Shown here piece after piece: positions 15,891-24,516 of a stretch of DNA of 64,000 nucleotides; position 1 is the first letter of the stretch; each line of letters opens with the position of its first letter. Under the pieces are notes generated by a model. The model was not told the origin of the DNA. It saw only the letters and a program-made list of their open reading frames with translations, and ran no database searches. A program made the position numbers and the translations under genes. This stretch comes from Vicinamibacteria bacterium (GTDB lineage Bacteria > Acidobacteriota > Vicinamibacteria > Vicinamibacterales > UBA8438). The stretch is taken from assembly GCA_022820825.1 (NCBI GenBank), contig JAJEEU010000007.1, positions 1-64,000 on the forward strand, written 5' to 3'.

Positions 15891-18800
15891 TTAGCTTGGT
15901 CCGGGTCCCAAGAGCAGGTCAGGATTGACCTCCTTCAGTAGCTTGTTGATCGACTCCACGGTGTCCGGAGCGATGTCTTTGTCTTTGCCGAGCGTCACTT
16001 CGAGCCGGAACTCGAGCGGCACGCCGGCAGCCGCTTTCACGATCTCAGGCAACACATCGTTCAGGTCTTGCAGAGCGGCCGGATCCAGCACCGCGGACGA
16101 CGCGTAGGCGCCCTTCGTTTCCGCCACAACTTGCCGCTTGAAATCTGCCGGCGGTTTCAGCGTCACGGCTGCCGAGCCGGCGACGTCGCATGGCCATGCC
16201 CCGCTCACCGGCGCGACCTCCAGCCAGCGGGATGTGATGGCGTCATCGATCGCACGCTGTAGCACCGCCCACGGGATGGGGTAGCCCTCCTTCCCAGCCA
16301 GCGCGACCGAGAGCGCCAGCACCGTTGCCTCGCCTGTCTTCCAGGCATCCGGCACGGCGTCCGGCATCAGACGTTGCACCTCCAGCGGCGCCATCGGCAC
16401 CCGAAGTGTGGCCGACGCGGTCAGGACGCCCGTGGGCAGCGGCTCGCCCTGAAAGCTGGCCGGTCCGTTGACGAGTCGCAGAACGCCGCGCTCGACCGCC
16501 GTGGCCACGGCTGTTTCGACCGCCGCCGCCGGGCAGGCCGGGATGACAACCGGTTCTTCGTAGCCCTCGCGTTGCACCGTCACCGTCCGGCCGCCAGCGA
16601 AATACTCAATTAGGTCGCCAACGGTGGCCGACTCGCCGGTCCAGAACGCGGGCAGCGACCCCGGAGCCAGAACATTCGGATCCAGATCGGACAGGGTCGC
16701 CGTGGCGGGCAGCATCAGCTCCAGGGCCGGCTCCGTGCGCGCCGCCTCGTCGATCGGAGTCCGCCACCAGGTCTTGACCGAGCCGTCGGGCCGGGGCAGC
16801 GACGCGACGAACAGGTTGTTCTGCACGCCGCGGTCGATGGTGGCCAGGATCTCCTGTGCGCGGAGCATCTTGGGCAGCCGCGGCTGTTCGGCGAACGCGC
16901 TCACCAGGTCCTTCACGCGGCGCGATTGCTCGTCGTCGCGCCAGAGATCGTACGGTCCGCCCGGCAGGAGCGCCTCGGCGTTGATGGCTGTCTCCTGGAT
17001 GCGCGCGCGCCGGTCGGCCTTGACCGTAGCGAACAACGGATCCGATCCAATCGTGACCCGGAACGCCTGGACCTGGTTCTCTGGGTCCACAGCCACGACG
17101 ATGGCCCAGGCCTGACGGATGGCTTCCGGAATCCGGCGTCTGGCCTGCTCCGACCAGTCCGCCAGCATCTGTTCGCGTACGGGATCCTGCGGCTGGTTCC
17201 GTAGTTGCTCGTGCACGTCTTCCCAGCCAAGCTGCTCACGGACACGCGTCCGGACGACCTCGAGACCGTCAGTGGACGGCGCAACCAGCACCACGGCGTT
17301 GCGCCGGACTCGGGGCCGGTCCGGCCCGGTCGTTGCGTCAAGGAAGCGCCGAGCGGCGCGGCTCGGCCGGCCGGCGTTGGAAACCGCCGCGGGCGGCAGG
17401 ATGGCGAAGTGGAACTCACCGTCGTCCTCGATGTCGCCAGGTCGTTCCGGCAACATGTGCAGGCGCACGCCGAACGCCCGCGTCCCGTGAGTCAGCCCCT
17501 TCGTCGCGCGGACCTCGGAGCGCAACCTCGTCTCCACCGCTTCGGCCGTCACCCGGTTCGAGCAGGCGTCGTAGTGCATCTGCTTCAGGTTCGGCCGGTT
17601 GCCGAGCCGCCATGCCTTCGGCAGAGGCGCCTGGCCGTCGGCCGCCGCGGCGGGTCCGAACTCGTTCTGATCAAGGAACCACGATACGTCCGCCCAGCGG
17701 CGCAACCCTTGCTCGAGCTCGATGCGGTCGGGGCGCGTCGCACCGATCAGGCCGATCAGATCCCGTGTGTGCGCCTTCTGGCCGATCGGTTGCGAGCTGA
17801 GGAACACGGTGCAGACCGCCTGCTCCAGCTCGCGGCCCTTCAGCCCGGGCTGCTCGTCCTGGATGGTCCGGGCCTTGACCAGCTCGCCTTCCAGGATTGC
17901 GGCCCAGTCATGCCCGCGGCTTTCGGTTACCTCGCGCGTCGCGACGCCGGTCAGTTCGCGCGCCGCCTCGGCGATGCCGTCCTGGTCGGGCGCCGGCAGG
18001 AACACGTTGGGCCCGACCAGGGGCGACGTATCCCAGCGCTCGGCGTCGCGCAGCGCGATCGCGAACGTTCGCAAGAGACCGCGGGTTCGCTGAAACCGGT
18101 CAAGCTGCGTCCAGCGCGTATAGAAGACATCGGTCAGGTCCGGGTGGAAGGGATATGCCCTCCAGAACCGGTCCTCCACGCTCTTGCGGTCGTTGCGGAT
18201 CGCGTCGTCCACAGCGGCCAGGTTGCGTACGGCCGTCGTCACGTGCGGCCGGAACGCATCAGTGTCGCCGATCGACGGCGGCGTGAAAAAACGCCGTCGC
18301 AGCACTTCCGCCACGTCCTCCTTCTGGACCGGCTGCACCCCTTCTTCCTTCTGCCGGTTGAAGATCGAGGCTATCTGCGCGCTGATGGCCTTTCCGGTAT
18401 CGTCGCTCTTCTCCAGGTCGGAAGCGAGCAGTGACGCCACAAGCGCGCAGCGGTCGACCTTGGTCACAGCTTGGCAGAGGTACTGGAAGAAGTCGGTCAA
18501 CCGGCCGCGCCACGCCTCGTCCGTCGCAACCTTCCCGCGCGCGAACATCAGCACCTCGTCGATCAGCACCAGCGTCGCCAGCCCCTCGGTCTGCGGGCGC
18601 GACAGCAGATCGACCAGCAGCGGCTCCGCGGGCGGGGTCTCGCGCTCTTCGTCCCGGCCCTCCGCATGGAATGCCCGGATGCCAGCCGCGCCAGCAAGCT
18701 GGAAGGCGAGCACGCTCCACGGATGCTTCAGCCAGCGCAGTTCTCCGCCCGGACCGCGCACCTCCATTCCCTTCTCGACGTCGAGCTTGTCGAAAGCGAG

Positions 18801-19202
18801 CGCCGCTACGCGCGCCTTCGGCAGGGGAGCGCCGGCGTGCGACTTGAACTGCTCCACCGCGGGCAGGTCTGGCAGCGCCGCCGGGTCGTGCACGAGATGG
18901 CGTAGGGTCACGAGCGTATGGGTCTTGCCGCCTCCGTAGGTGAGTTCGAGTTGCCGCACCGCCTTGGTATTCCGGCCCGCCAGCCGCAGCACCACGTCCT
19001 TCGCCAGTTCCCGCAGCGAGAAGGTAGGAAAGGTCAGCGCGAAGAACCGGGCGGGATCCTCGTAGATCGGCCGTGCCCCGCGCTGCATCATCACGTCGTG
19101 CAGGTCGGCGGCGAAGTCGGCCAGCGACAGCTCACCCGTGCGCACGTCCTCGCGCAGCTTCACCACGCGGTGCCACGGAGTCCAGGGGATTTTTTGAGGC
19201 AT
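15891..19202 (-). CDS. DUF499-family AAA+ ATPase, ATPase component of an Hma-like defence system
   Basis: The 1103-aa protein has a P-loop TYGGGKTHTLVTLRHL (GGGKTHT at 90-96) and a Walker B ATLVLIDEVLMFARGK, the typical form in DUF499 proteins (COG1483), which are related to BREX BrxC/PglY ATPases. The large C-terminal part has no catalytic motif that I recognise. In the predicted helicase-methylase-ATPase systems this ATPase travels with a DUF1156 methylase and a helicase, both present upstream on the same strand. The ATG at 19202 is chosen because MPQKIPWTPWHRVV is the usual type of N-terminus; a longer frame upstream overlaps the Toprim gene. It follows the Toprim gene by 13 bp as the last gene of the run. 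Confidence 0.87.
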   Translation of the reverse strand: MPQKIPWTPWHRVVKLREDVRTGELSLADFAADLHDVMMQRGARPIYEDPARFFALTFPTFSLRELAKDVVLRLAGRNTKAVRQLELTYGGGKTHTLVTLRHLVHDPAALPDLPAVEQFKSHAGAPLPKARVAALAFDKLDVEKGMEVRGPGGELRWLKHPWSVLAFQLAGAAGIRAFHAEGRDEERETPPAEPLLVDLLSRPQTEGLATLVLIDEVLMFARGKVATDEAWRGRLTDFFQYLCQAVTKVDRCALVASLLASDLEKSDDTGKAISAQIASIFNRQKEEGVQPVQKEDVAEVLRRRFFTPPSIGDTDAFRPHVTTAVRNLAAVDDAIRNDRKSVEDRFWRAYPFHPDLTDVFYTRWTQLDRFQRTRGLLRTFAIALRDAERWDTSPLVGPNVFLPAPDQDGIAEAARELTGVATREVTESRGHDWAAILEGELVKARTIQDEQPGLKGRELEQAVCTVFLSSQPIGQKAHTRDLIGLIGATRPDRIELEQGLRRWADVSWFLDQNEFGPAAAADGQAPLPKAWRLGNRPNLKQMHYDACSNRVTAEAVETRLRSEVRATKGLTHGTRAFGVRLHMLPERPGDIEDDGEFHFAILPPAAVSNAGRPSRAARRFLDATTGPDRPRVRRNAVVLVAPSTDGLEVVRTRVREQLGWEDVHEQLRNQPQDPVREQMLADWSEQARRRIPEAIRQAWAIVVAVDPENQVQAFRVTIGSDPLFATVKADRRARIQETAINAEALLPGGPYDLWRDDEQSRRVKDLVSAFAEQPRLPKMLRAQEILATIDRGVQNNLFVASLPRPDGSVKTWWRTPIDEAARTEPALELMLPATATLSDLDPNVLAPGSLPAFWTGESATVGDLIEYFAGGRTVTVQREGYEEPVVIPACPAAAVETAVATAVERGVLRLVNGPASFQGEPLPTGVLTASATLRVPMAPLEVQRLMPDAVPDAWKTGEATVLALSVALAGKEGYPIPWAVLQRAIDDAITSRWLEVAPVSGAWPCDVAGSAAVTLKPPADFKRQVVAETKGAYASSAVLDPAALQDLNDVLPEIVKAAAGVPLEFRLEVTLGKDKDIAPDTVESINKLLKEVNPDLLLGPGPS

Positions 19203-19215
19203 CAGTCGGTCCAAT

Positions 19216-19779
19216 TCAATTGCGGACGATGACTTCGAGCCGTGTGGCCAGGGCGTTGAAGTCTTCGGGGCATTTCTGGCGGATCGCGTCAATGCGGCGG
19301 GCGGCTTCTTCGCCCAACTCGCTGCGCCCGCCGTCAGGTCCGCCGTCGACGCCGCGCTGTCTCGCCAACACGTCAAAGTACCGTTCCTTGACGTGCACTT
19401 CGGCACGCACCTCCGCCCAAGGCCACTCCGCGGGCAGTGTCAGTCCAGCTAGGGTCCACGTTTCGATTTCTTCCCACGCCTCGGCGCCGAGAAAGCGCTC
19501 GCCGAACTCGTTTTCGAGTTGATCGAGTCGCTGGCGCCTTCCGGCGTTACCGTCGCGGTCGATGCAGAGCAGGATGAGTTGCACCCGGCCGCCGTAACGG
19601 TCGACGATTTCGGCGACGCGTTCGGACTTCAACGCCTCGCCGACGCCACCCAGCAGGGGATCCACACACACGCGCACCGTTGCGTGTGGCTTGCCCAGCG
19701 ACGCCAGCAACCTCGAAAGGATAGGCTTGAGGATGAATTGGTCCTTGCGGAAGTCCTCGGGAACGACGAGCACCGTCAT
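19216..19779 (-). CDS. Toprim-like protein (DUF4276/DUF3226 type), partner of the adjacent ATPase
   Basis: The 187-aa product opens with TVLVVPEDFRKDQFILKPIL, with an acidic residue after the first strand, and has a DxD in LILLCIDRDGN (Asp 74 and 76), followed by EAWEEIETWTLAG. These are the marks of small Toprim-fold proteins that act with OLD-like ATPases as nucleases. The start ATG (19779) overlaps the stop of the ATPase gene as ATGA, so the two are coupled. A split OLD-type nuclease with the upstream ATPase is the likely arrangement. The family assignment is by motif only. Confidence 0.7.
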   Translation of the reverse strand: MTVLVVPEDFRKDQFILKPILSRLLASLGKPHATVRVCVDPLLGGVGEALKSERVAEIVDRYGGRVQLILLCIDRDGNAGRRQRLDQLENEFGERFLGAEAWEEIETWTLAGLTLPAEWPWAEVRAEVHVKERYFDVLARQRGVDGGPDGGRSELGEEAARRIDAIRQKCPEDFNALATRLEVIVRN

Positions 19780-21059
19780 GCGTCCGGTTTCTCCGTGTCT
19801 TTCGTGAATACGATCATGTCCTCCATCCAGCCGCCGGCCAGCAACCTTCCGAGACCCTGGGACTTGCGCAATTTCTCCGCGTCGGGCAAACCGTCCACGG
19901 GGCGGATGATCGCGTCGGTCGCATCCTCCGGGCGGCAGATGACCGAGGTATTCGTGAACGTGGCGTCGTTGACCGATGTCACCAACGCAGGCGAGTGGGT
20001 GGTGGTCACGACCTGCATGGCGCCCGTGGCGGTCTGCTTCTCGATCAGCTCCAGCAGCAGCCACTGCCGCGTGGGATGGATGCCGTTGTCGATTTCTTCG
20101 AAGAAGTAGAACCTGGTCGGGTCATCCGCGAGCAGCGCCGCCAGCATCGCCAGAAAGCGCAACGTTCCGTCGGAGACGCTGTACGCGGAACAGGTCCTGC
20201 CGCCCTTTTCGAGCACGACGAGCCGCACAAGGCCGGTAACAGGGTCGACCGGAAACTGGAAGTCGTCGACGTCCATGGGCGTTAGCGCGCGGACCCAGTC
20301 GATCAGCGTCTGGCGCCGCTTCGAGTCGGCGCAAATCTCCCGCAGCACGGTCGGCAGGTTGTCGCCGCTGTCACCCAGGATTTTCTGTCCGGGAAACGAG
20401 GGCTGCCGCATGCTGTCTGGGATCAAGTCCAGGAACCGCATGCTCGCCAGGGCATCAATCACCCGTTGGGCTTTGTCCTTGTGAGGTTTCGCTATCCGCT
20501 TGTGTTCCTGGATTTGCGTCAATGCGGGCTGGTCCGGTCGAACGGCGATCCGGTCGCCGTACTTGCGCTGGGTACCGGTTTTCTCCATGCGGAGTAGTAG
20601 ATGCGTGTCGTCGTCCTGATCTCTGACAGGATCGGGGTAGTACGGGTGGCTCGTATAGACGGGTTCCCAACCCCCGGCCGATAGCTTTTCGCGGGAGACG
20701 CGAAAAACACCGCTCTCTCCAGCGCCGCGGGACACTTCGATGAGGTACTGCGCGTTGATGTCATCCAATCGAAGCTGAACTTCCAGGGCGAACCGTGAAC
20801 CGGGTTCGGCATCAGCCACTCGGCCGACTTCGTTGGGCGCACCGCGAATCGCCTGCCACTCGGCCTGACCGCCGAGATGCTTACCGCCAAGAATCTCCGC
20901 GAGCGTGTAGCCGCGGCCGATGCCGTGCAGGAACCGGAACGCGTCCCGGATGTTGCTCTTACCGCTGGCGTTCGCGCCCACGATCACGGTGAACGGGCCG
21001 ACGCGGAGCGTCTCGTCGGCGAAGTTCTTGAAGTCCAAGAGACGTAGCGACGTGATCAT
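19776..21059 (-). CDS. SMC/OLD-like AAA ATPase (AAA_21/AAA_15 type)
   Basis: The 427-aa protein has ITSLRLLDFKNF at the N-terminus and a Walker A GANASGKSN (28-36), both typical of RecF/SMC-like ATPases. An ABC-type signature YSVSDGTLRFLAML, a Walker B FYFFEEIDNGIHPT and a VVTTTHSPALV H-loop follow. It has no Toprim domain of its own; the downstream overlapping gene supplies one. Comparable ATPase plus Toprim pairs occur in OLD, Gabija and PARIS defence systems, but this pair is not an obvious member of any of those. The start overlaps the receiver-like gene by 4 bp (ATGA). Sensing of invading DNA is inferred. Confidence 0.85.
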   Translation of the reverse strand: MITSLRLLDFKNFADETLRVGPFTVIVGANASGKSNIRDAFRFLHGIGRGYTLAEILGGKHLGGQAEWQAIRGAPNEVGRVADAEPGSRFALEVQLRLDDINAQYLIEVSRGAGESGVFRVSREKLSAGGWEPVYTSHPYYPDPVRDQDDDTHLLLRMEKTGTQRKYGDRIAVRPDQPALTQIQEHKRIAKPHKDKAQRVIDALASMRFLDLIPDSMRQPSFPGQKILGDSGDNLPTVLREICADSKRRQTLIDWVRALTPMDVDDFQFPVDPVTGLVRLVVLEKGGRTCSAYSVSDGTLRFLAMLAALLADDPTRFYFFEEIDNGIHPTRQWLLLELIEKQTATGAMQVVTTTHSPALVTSVNDATFTNTSVICRPEDATDAIIRPVDGLPDAEKLRKSQGLGRLLAGGWMEDMIVFTKDTEKPDA

Positions 21060-22285
21060 GTCTCAGGCTCCATCTCTGCCTCCGGCTGTGGCGCTGGAGG
21101 TGGTGCGGCGGGGATCGCCTCCTGGGGGATCCGGGGCAGGCCCTGTCGTTGCAGGTACAGTCCGAACCGTTGCTGAATCCGGGTCAGGTAGGGGTGCAGC
21201 AGGCGGCCGATGCGCTGGCCCTTCAGCGTCGCGAACTGCGCCACGCGGAATTTCGTGAAGTCGAACCGAATACTGTCTCCTTCGTTCACCGAGAATGCGA
21301 CGCATTCCCATACTCGTTCATCAAAGTGTCCGTGTTTCTCCAAGTACTGCTCGCGGAGCTCGCGGTCCCGCATCCTTTTTCCTTCGATGCAGTACAGCTC
21401 GACGTCGCCGGCCTTCTGTCCATCCCTGGGAACGCAGTCACAATCCGGCCGGAGGTTGAGCAGGAACTTGCTCTGTGGTAACCGAAACACGTCGCCGCAT
21501 CCGATCTCGTCTTCAGGCAAGGTGTCCTGCGGCCTGAAACTGGCTTCGCCGATAAGCGCCTGTAGATCTTCTCTCCGCACTTCCGCCGCTGGTTCGGCAA
21601 GGATTTCGGCCTCGAACGCGCCCGTCCGCACGCGTCCCCGCAGACTGTCGTTGATCAGGTGCGTGAGTGAGAAGCTCGGGTCCACTCCGTCGTCTGCGTA
21701 CGCCTTCCAGAACACCCTGGGCCAGTCCGGGCTTCTCGCGTACATCGAACCGAACAACTCTTTCTTTGCGACATGGAATTCTCGTTCCCAGGTCTTCAGG
21801 GCATACACTGACGCATTCCGCCGGACCCATTCTTCGATAGCGTTGAACTGCAACGCATCATCGGCCATAAGGTCGGCCTTCCGGCGGAGAAAAATGAAGT
21901 TCTTCTCGGGTGCCTCCGGGTTGTAAACCGTGTCGGGTAGTCTGTCGGCAACGTCTGCCGGGTTCTCGTTGGTTAATATGAAGGCCGGCACGAAATAGTC
22001 TTTCGCTTGGTCGAGAAACCGGATATTTCTCTCGATGCCGTCCTGTTCGAGTGCAGCGGCACCGGTCGGCCAAAGTTCCCAATCCAGCAGGACAAAGCTG
22101 GCGGCTTGTAACAGGCCGGGCCACGTGCTCTCGGAAGGCATCGTGCCGGTCTTGTAGAACGGCAGGTGCCATTCGTGTTCGATCTGTTCGACGATCCGGA
22201 AAATCAGATCATTGCGGCCGTCCGTCCGGTCGAACGCGTCGTCGATGACGACGCCGATGCCCGACATCAGGTCCTTAAGGTTCAT
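21056..22285 (-). CDS. Receiver-like protein with unknown C-terminal domain, partner of the GHKL kinase
   Basis: The first ~140 of 409 residues match the landmarks of a response-regulator receiver: two acids after the first strand (GVVIDDAFD, Asp 15-16), a possible phosphorylated Asp in FVLLDWELW (Asp 68), a Thr in FILTNEN (Thr 105) and a Lys in FLRRKADL (Lys 136). The remainder is an uncharacterised domain with RTGAFEAEILAEP, DEIGCGDVFRLP, LNLRPDCDC and a Pro/Ala-rich tail. I recall a separate receiver family (Response_reg_2) next to MORC-like kinases in restriction-type operons, which fits. The start overlaps the kinase stop (ATGA) and the stop overlaps the ATPase start. The output is unknown; no DNA-binding domain is evident. 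Confidence 0.72.
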   Translation of the reverse strand: MNLKDLMSGIGVVIDDAFDRTDGRNDLIFRIVEQIEHEWHLPFYKTGTMPSESTWPGLLQAASFVLLDWELWPTGAAALEQDGIERNIRFLDQAKDYFVPAFILTNENPADVADRLPDTVYNPEAPEKNFIFLRRKADLMADDALQFNAIEEWVRRNASVYALKTWEREFHVAKKELFGSMYARSPDWPRVFWKAYADDGVDPSFSLTHLINDSLRGRVRTGAFEAEILAEPAAEVRREDLQALIGEASFRPQDTLPEDEIGCGDVFRLPQSKFLLNLRPDCDCVPRDGQKAGDVELYCIEGKRMRDRELREQYLEKHGHFDERVWECVAFSVNEGDSIRFDFTKFRVAQFATLKGQRIGRLLHPYLTRIQQRFGLYLQRQGLPRIPQEAIPAAPPPAPQPEAEMEPET

Positions 22286-24516
22286 TCAGCATCCTCTTTC
22301 ACGAAGCTGACGACGAAGTTGGTGCCGGGCAGGACTTTCTGGTGGTCGAATGCCACCCCGATGCGGTAGTCGTGGCGCTCCAGCAACTGGCGCGCGATGT
22401 ACAGGCCGAGGCCACGTCCTTCCTGTCCCTTTCCTGAGTAGAACGGCTCGAATATGTACGGCAGGTCGTCAGGATCGATGCCGGGGCCGCTGTCCGAGAA
22501 GATCAACTCCCCGTGATTCCCGTCGACGGTTACCCGAATCTCGCGCTGGGCTGGATCGACGGTGTCAAGCCAGTAGCAGGCGTTGTCGAACAGGTTGATC
22601 AGGACCTGCATGACCACGCCGTCCGTGGTGTTGGCCGCCAGCGGGGAACCGTCCGACATGACCTTTTGATAACGGATGTTTCTTTGTGCGAGCAACGATT
22701 CGTAAATCTGATGGATTCTGTCCAGCACCGGCTCGATCTTGAGCACTTTCCGCCGTCGGCGCGACGATTTGAACAGGACCTGCACCTCCTTCATCCCGTC
22801 CGTGATCTGCTGCAGCACGCCGAGCAGCATGTCCGCCTGCGCCCGGATTTCGCCGCCGCCGGCCGCGCGGGCTGACCGGGCGATCCGCTTGGCGATGTCC
22901 TGTGCTCGATTCATCAGCAGCATGATGTCGTGGGATGCCATTTCCACCGAGAGACCGACGCCCGCCAGATCCTCGGTCGCCTCGACGCGTTGCGAGAGAT
23001 GTTCCTTTTCCCGTTTGTAATCCGCCGCGACCTTGGCCACCTTGCGCGCTTGCGACTCGTGTCCCGACTTCGCCAGACCTTCCTGCAGGTCCGCCAGACC
23101 CTCGACGACAGCTGCATCACGCACGAACCGGGCGTCGCTGCGCTGCCGCTGTTTCTGCTGGTAGCGGAGGTAGGGGTACTGCTTGACGTACGAGAGGAAG
23201 GTCTGCACGAGGAAGATGAGGTCCTCGGCGCCGCCGCCGGTCTCGATCAGCCCTTCCCGGTTGGTCTTGTCTCGCAGGTTCGGGTTGTCTTCCTGCGTGA
23301 TGTCGATCCAGCCGATGATCTGGTCGTTACTGAAGAAGTCGCCCGCCCGCCCGGTGCCGCGCGTCACGTCGATGTTCAGCCAGTCGTCGTCCGGGTCGCC
23401 GTAGGGATACACGCGAACGCCGTCCCGATACAGGTAGACGCGGTGGGCCTTTAGCTGGTTCTTCTCGGCTTGGGTCAGCATGTGGCGGCCATCGATCCCG
23501 CGGGCGAAATCGAAGATGTAGAACTGGAATGCGAAGTCGCCGCAGTTGAATCCGGCGCCCGCGTCGCGCTGAAACGGGATCGGCATTTGCGTTCCGGCGT
23601 AGCCGCCAGTCCTGCCAAAGCGTTGCCGCCATACCCACAGGCCGGTGATCTTCGAATCGTCCAGGCTGATTGCGTTTCCGTCGTCTTCCATCCGGAACGC
23701 GAAAGCGTTGTCCGATGAACGAAAGCTGCCCTGGAGCTTCAATACCGCTTTGTCTTCGATCAACGCCTTCAGCGATTCCGTATCCGCTGCTGGCACGCGC
23801 GGTGGTTCGCCGTTGTACAGAATCACGATTTCGAAGCGATCGGAGGTCTGCCGGTGGGTGAGCCGGGATATGGGATCCGTCAGGTTGGAGACATCTCGGC
23901 ACAGCTTCTCGATGATGTCGTTGTTCCACGCGCCTTTCAGGCGCTCGATCTCGATCACTGTGCCGTGTTCCGTCCCCGGCAGCTTTTCGGGTTCGGACTG
24001 CCGGCAGTCGATCTTGATCTCATCCAGAAAGATCTCCGTCGGCCGACCGTTCTCCGACACGAAGTCGTCGTCGAACCGCGAGAAATCGTACGCCAGCACG
24101 GTTTCCAGAGCCTCCCCGCGCTCGCGCGTCGTGACAGTGACCACCCTGCCCAGTTTCAGGACCGCGAAACGCCCGATGCCCTTTTCGCCCTGGATGACCC
24201 GTTTCCTTTCCGGCGTCTTCCGTCGCCCTTTCTGCTTGTCGAGATATTTCTGGGGTGCGGCCGGATTCATCCACCGGGTCTTGATGATGTCAAGCGACAT
24301 CCCAACGCCGTCGTCCTGAACGACGATGCGGGAGTTGTCGTCGTGCGTCAGGTCGTCGCCGAAGTCCTCGAACCGCACCTCGACCCGATCGGCGTCCGCG
24401 TCGTAGGCGTTCTTGATCAATTCCACTAGCGCAATCCGCTCGTTCTTGATCAACTGGTCGCCGAGCATGGTCAGCAATCGGGCGTAGGGGCGGAGCGACA
24501 GCGTTTCGGATTTCAT
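22282..24516 (-). CDS. MORC/Hsp90-like GHKL ATPase fused to a histidine kinase
   Basis: The 744-aa protein has two GHKL ATPase modules. The N-terminal one resembles MutL/Hsp90/MORC: ELIKNAYDADA (Asn 36), VQDDGVGM (Asp 69) and GEKGIGRFAVLKLG. The C-terminal one is a histidine kinase: a His in VEMASHDIMLL (His 529), an N-box LFDNACYWLD (Asn 645), a G1 FSDSGPGID (Asp 675) and a G2 EGRGLGLYIARQLL. A helical region of ~60 residues before the His probably dimerises. No transmembrane segment is seen, so it senses something in the cytoplasm. The next gene encodes a receiver-like protein, making a two-component pair. It overlaps both neighbours by 4 bp (ATGA). MORC-like ATPases in restriction-type operons are known; the trigger here is not. 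Confidence 0.85.
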   Translation of the reverse strand: MKSETLSLRPYARLLTMLGDQLIKNERIALVELIKNAYDADADRVEVRFEDFGDDLTHDDNSRIVVQDDGVGMSLDIIKTRWMNPAAPQKYLDKQKGRRKTPERKRVIQGEKGIGRFAVLKLGRVVTVTTRERGEALETVLAYDFSRFDDDFVSENGRPTEIFLDEIKIDCRQSEPEKLPGTEHGTVIEIERLKGAWNNDIIEKLCRDVSNLTDPISRLTHRQTSDRFEIVILYNGEPPRVPAADTESLKALIEDKAVLKLQGSFRSSDNAFAFRMEDDGNAISLDDSKITGLWVWRQRFGRTGGYAGTQMPIPFQRDAGAGFNCGDFAFQFYIFDFARGIDGRHMLTQAEKNQLKAHRVYLYRDGVRVYPYGDPDDDWLNIDVTRGTGRAGDFFSNDQIIGWIDITQEDNPNLRDKTNREGLIETGGGAEDLIFLVQTFLSYVKQYPYLRYQQKQRQRSDARFVRDAAVVEGLADLQEGLAKSGHESQARKVAKVAADYKREKEHLSQRVEATEDLAGVGLSVEMASHDIMLLMNRAQDIAKRIARSARAAGGGEIRAQADMLLGVLQQITDGMKEVQVLFKSSRRRRKVLKIEPVLDRIHQIYESLLAQRNIRYQKVMSDGSPLAANTTDGVVMQVLINLFDNACYWLDTVDPAQREIRVTVDGNHGELIFSDSGPGIDPDDLPYIFEPFYSGKGQEGRGLGLYIARQLLERHDYRIGVAFDHQKVLPGTNFVVSFVKEDAE

